From: an uncultured bacterium | GTDB taxonomy: Bacteria; Fidelibacterota; Marinisomatia; Marinisomatales; UBA1611 | Length of the DNA: 7,419 nt | Direction of reading: 5' to 3' | Assembly (NCBI GenBank): GCA_938092125.1 | Contig: CALKMQ010000226.1 | Span: forward strand, 1-7,419 | Shown here: piece after piece, positions 5,114 through 7,419 of the stretch | How the letters are laid out: every line of letters starts with the position of its first letter | How positions within the stretch are numbered: position 1 is the first letter of the stretch | The notes under the pieces: model-generated | Databases searched by the model: none | What the model was told of the DNA's origin: nothing | What the model saw: only the letters and a program-made list of their open reading frames with translations | Made by a program: the position numbers and the translations under genes

Positions 5114-7419
5114 TTAATCATCAGTAAAAAAATCGTTATACAGCATGTATAGGTGCGCTGCGCTCCAAGAAAAATTTGGTGCTCCTTGCTGTGTACCATT
5201 CAAAGGGTTATAGTTTTCACGAATTGGCCCATCCTGGACCAATCCATCTGCATTATCAAAAAATGTGCGAGCCATATCTTCAGCGTCTTCTTTAAAACCA
5301 TATTTCGCCATACCTTTCAAACCAAAATAGAATTGATCTATCCACACCCTTCCACGCCAGTATATATCTGGTCCAAATGCTGGATTTGATAACGCAGCCG
5401 TACCAAGCGGGATATAAGTATTGAACTCTTTCGTGTCTTTCATTACTTTAACTACAGCTTCAGCATTTTCTTGAGTTGCTGCACCATTAAATAACGGTGA
5501 CCATCCTTCAGGGCCCTTACCACGCTCTACTATTGGTTTTCCAGCACAACCATTACTTAGCATTTTATCTTCAATACGGATATCGTAAAAAAATCCAGTT
5601 ACTGTATCATACATACAAGTATTGATGTATTCTGACAATATAACTGCTTTTGCACGGTAATCTTTGGCCTCCTTATGCTTGCCAAGTAAATCTGATATTT
5701 CAGCAAGATACTGTTTTTCGCTGTACATATAGCTGGCCTGATCTACAGATTCCTGCATTAATGAATAGCCCAATAATGTACCATTTTCTGATCGATTTTG
5801 AGCAAAGTAGACGTCCCAATCACTACGGTTACCACCTTGCGAGATAAAAACCTCCAATTGATTATCACTAATAAAGCCAAAGACAGCTGCCTCATCCCGG
5901 CCAGACTCCCAAGATGCAGCTATTTTAGCAGGTATTTTTATTTGATCATATTGACCGTTTTTCAAAATATCGTTGTACTTATTCAAGCCTGCATAAATTT
6001 GTTCTTTATCCTCATTTTTTACAGTAAACAACATTTTACCACTAGACGTATTGTGAGCTTTATCAAGGGTTGCTCCATATTCAACCACACCATTACTATT
6101 ATGATCTCGATTATTCAACCACCAGTTATGATAAGCAACTAACTTAGGATACATCTCTTCCAACCAAATTTTGTCTCCTGTGGTTTTATATACTTCCATG
6201 ACAGACCAAGCGGCAAGACTAGGTTTTGTGTTACGTTCATTCCAGTTACTACCGTCGCCACCTCTTTCCGAGCTTAGGTTGTAAGCAACCAAGTCAGGGA
6301 CAAAGCCTTCATCCCAGGAACGAATAGAATCATTAGCTTGAATTTGATATGCAAACATCGCGCGTATGTTGTTTTTGGCAACATCAGAATTAAAATGAGC
6401 CATTGCAAAAGCCTGTTTCCAGGTATCCCATGCCCAAGTCTGATTACCTGAAAACCAGCGAGCTGTGACGGATGGAGTTACAGAATCAAATTTCATCGCT
6501 CCAGCCTGCCCTCTCCAATTGCCATTTAAGGTTTCAATTGCTTTTACAGCAACGCGCTCTAGATCAGTATTAGCATTTGAGTTTTTCAATCCCTTTAAAA
6601 GATAGTTTTCCCAACGTTTTTGTGACGCTATAATGTATTGCTGTGGATTTTTGAGAATATCAAGAACGATACTTTGTTCTGTTCTATTTTCTTCAGCCGT
6701 CAAAACGTGGGAATAGGTTGTATAGATGATGGTACTACCATCAATATTTGCCTTTGATAAAAATGTCAGATCATTTATCGTTGTTTTTATTGGAAGAGTT
6801 TTGTGAATTTGATATTCCGAATCACCTGAAGTCAGTAAATCCCAGACTGAACGAACCTTGCCAAAAGTCACCTTCAATCCATTATCAGTTACTAAAATTT
6901 TGCGGTTATAATCTGGATGAACCTGAGCAATAGTTTTCGTTGATTGTGATACACCTTCTTTAGCATGGTAATTTTCTAACAGTTTACCATCCCAAACCAA
7001 CTCAAGTGGACTGTTTGTAATAATTTTAGTTTCTAATAGAGAAGTTCGTTTTGAAGCAAAGCGCAATGTCATCTTTATGATTATATTTTTGGAGCTTAAG
7101 TTTTGAATCAATGCCCCAGGAATACTGTAAGCTTCCATTTTAAATTTTACTTTCTGTCCGTTTTTATAAACACTTAAACGATCAAAGTTATTCGCCATAA
7201 AATTAATGTATTCTTCTGTAAGAAGAGCAACGCCGGGAAAACCACCGACACCTTCTTCATTATCTGGTAACAGGTGGCCATGCCAGGCACCATAATCAAA
7301 AAATGGATTAAAACGCTGATGATTATCAAAGTCATAATCTCGCATATATTCAGGTGAACCAGCACGATTAATAATATTTTTAAACTTATTTACTTGAAAG
7401 GTAGATTTTTGATTTGAAT
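5114..7419 (-). CDS. ygjK: GH63 alpha-glucosidase, YgjK type, N-terminus outside window
   Basis: A glycoside hydrolase family 63 enzyme, an inverting alpha-glucosidase with an (alpha/alpha)6 catalytic barrel, closely resembling E. coli YgjK. Counting from the internal Met at 7345, WDTWKQAF with Asp307, WESGRDEAAVF with Asp484 and DGPIRENYNP with Glu710 match YgjK Asp324, Asp501 and Glu727. Asp501 and Glu727 are the proposed catalytic acid and base. DHNSNGVVE (414-422) matches the EF-hand-like calcium loop of YgjK. The N-terminal beta-sandwich domain starts around FNPFFDYGAWHGHLLP. The frame stays open from 7345 to the window edge, and the extra 24 codons (FKNIINRAGSPEY just before Met) are homologous to YgjK. 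The true start and an expected signal peptide are therefore outside, and the Met at 7345 is not the start. Periplasmic location is inferred from YgjK. Its G+C content is higher than that of its neighbours. Confidence 0.94.
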   Translation of the reverse strand, partial: SNQKSTFQVNKFKNIINRAGSPEYMRDYDFDNHQRFNPFFDYGAWHGHLLPDNEEGVGGFPGVALLTEEYINFMANNFDRLSVYKNGQKVKFKMEAYSIPGALIQNLSSKNIIIKMTLRFASKRTSLLETKIITNSPLELVWDGKLLENYHAKEGVSQSTKTIAQVHPDYNRKILVTDNGLKVTFGKVRSVWDLLTSGDSEYQIHKTLPIKTTINDLTFLSKANIDGSTIIYTTYSHVLTAEENRTEQSIVLDILKNPQQYIIASQKRWENYLLKGLKNSNANTDLERVAVKAIETLNGNWRGQAGAMKFDSVTPSVTARWFSGNQTWAWDTWKQAFAMAHFNSDVAKNNIRAMFAYQIQANDSIRSWDEGFVPDLVAYNLSSERGGDGSNWNERNTKPSLAAWSVMEVYKTTGDKIWLEEMYPKLVAYHNWWLNNRDHNSNGVVEYGATLDKAHNTSSGKMLFTVKNEDKEQIYAGLNKYNDILKNGQYDQIKIPAKIAASWESGRDEAAVFGFISDNQLEVFISQGGNRSDWDVYFAQNRSENGTLLGYSLMQESVDQASYMYSEKQYLAEISDLLGKHKEAKDYRAKAVILSEYINTCMYDTVTGFFYDIRIEDKMLSNGCAGKPIVERGKGPEGWSPLFNGAATQENAEAVVKVMKDTKEFNTYIPLGTAALSNPAFGPDIYWRGRVWIDQFYFGLKGMAKYGFKEDAEDMARTFFDNADGLVQDGPIRENYNPLNGTQQGAPNFSWSAAHLYMLYNDFFTDD

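Noticed and set aside
5153..6933. Several plus-strand open frames of 61-114 codons (5153-5389, 5650-5847, 5798-6142, 6748-6933)
   Set aside because: All are antisense to the well-conserved GH63 gene and have no recognisable protein features; they are shadows of its coding frame.
7343..7345. ATG as the start of the GH63 gene
   Set aside because: The frame stays open upstream to the window edge and those 24 codons match the YgjK region before this Met; a start here would also remove any signal peptide.
7174..7365. Open frame of 63 codons on the minus strand
   Set aside because: It overlaps the GH63 gene in another frame, where the GH63 frame clearly encodes conserved YgjK residues.
1..7419. 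Defence system, prophage, CRISPR array, transposon ends or RNA genes
   Set aside because: I found no repeat arrays, transposase or integrase motifs, terminal repeats or tRNA/rRNA-like sequence; nearly all of the window is explained by five conserved protein genes.

Overview
The window comes from an AT-rich Gram-negative bacterium, probably aquatic or marine. Hand counts of sampled 60-base lines give roughly 25-38% G+C over most of the first 5 kb. Intergenic spaces are short and there is no rRNA, tRNA, CRISPR array or insertion sequence. The secreted CBM9-like/DUF5916 protein and the Ste24-type protease look like those of the Bacteroidota/Marinimicrobia (FCB) side of the tree. PrmA reads more like the proteobacterial form, and the last gene is close to gammaproteobacterial YgjK. 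I therefore do not assign a phylum.

Layout: (1) 1-1737, minus strand: an exported CBM9-like/DUF5916 protein whose C-terminus lies outside the window. (2) 1738-1948: a very AT-rich gap with a long A/T-only inverted repeat. (3) 1949-4110, minus strand: a two-gene transcription unit, murQ (MurNAc-6-phosphate etherase) followed 20 bp later by a Ste24-like M48 membrane protease that starts at TTG with a clear ribosome binding site. (4) 4131-5021, plus strand: prmA, the ribosomal protein L11 methyltransferase. It diverges from murQ with only 20 bp between the two start codons, so both promoters must overlap each other and/or coding sequence. (5) 5022-5113: a convergent gap with hairpins that could end transcription from both sides. 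(6) 5114-7419, minus strand: a GH63 alpha-glucosidase of the YgjK type, complete at its C-terminus but running off the window at its N-terminus. It is visibly richer in G+C than its neighbours.

The genes do not form one pathway. MurQ serves peptidoglycan recycling, PrmA modifies the ribosome, the M48 protease acts in membrane-protein processing or quality control, and the two flanking genes encode probable envelope or exported proteins linked to carbohydrate. No kinase or transporter partner of MurQ is visible. No stretch over 300 bases lacks a gene. I found no convincing new multi-gene system. The points most worth checking are the overlapping murQ/prmA promoter region with probable leaderless transcripts, the composition and lineage jump at ygjK, the long AT hairpin, and a departure from the usual MurQ motif.
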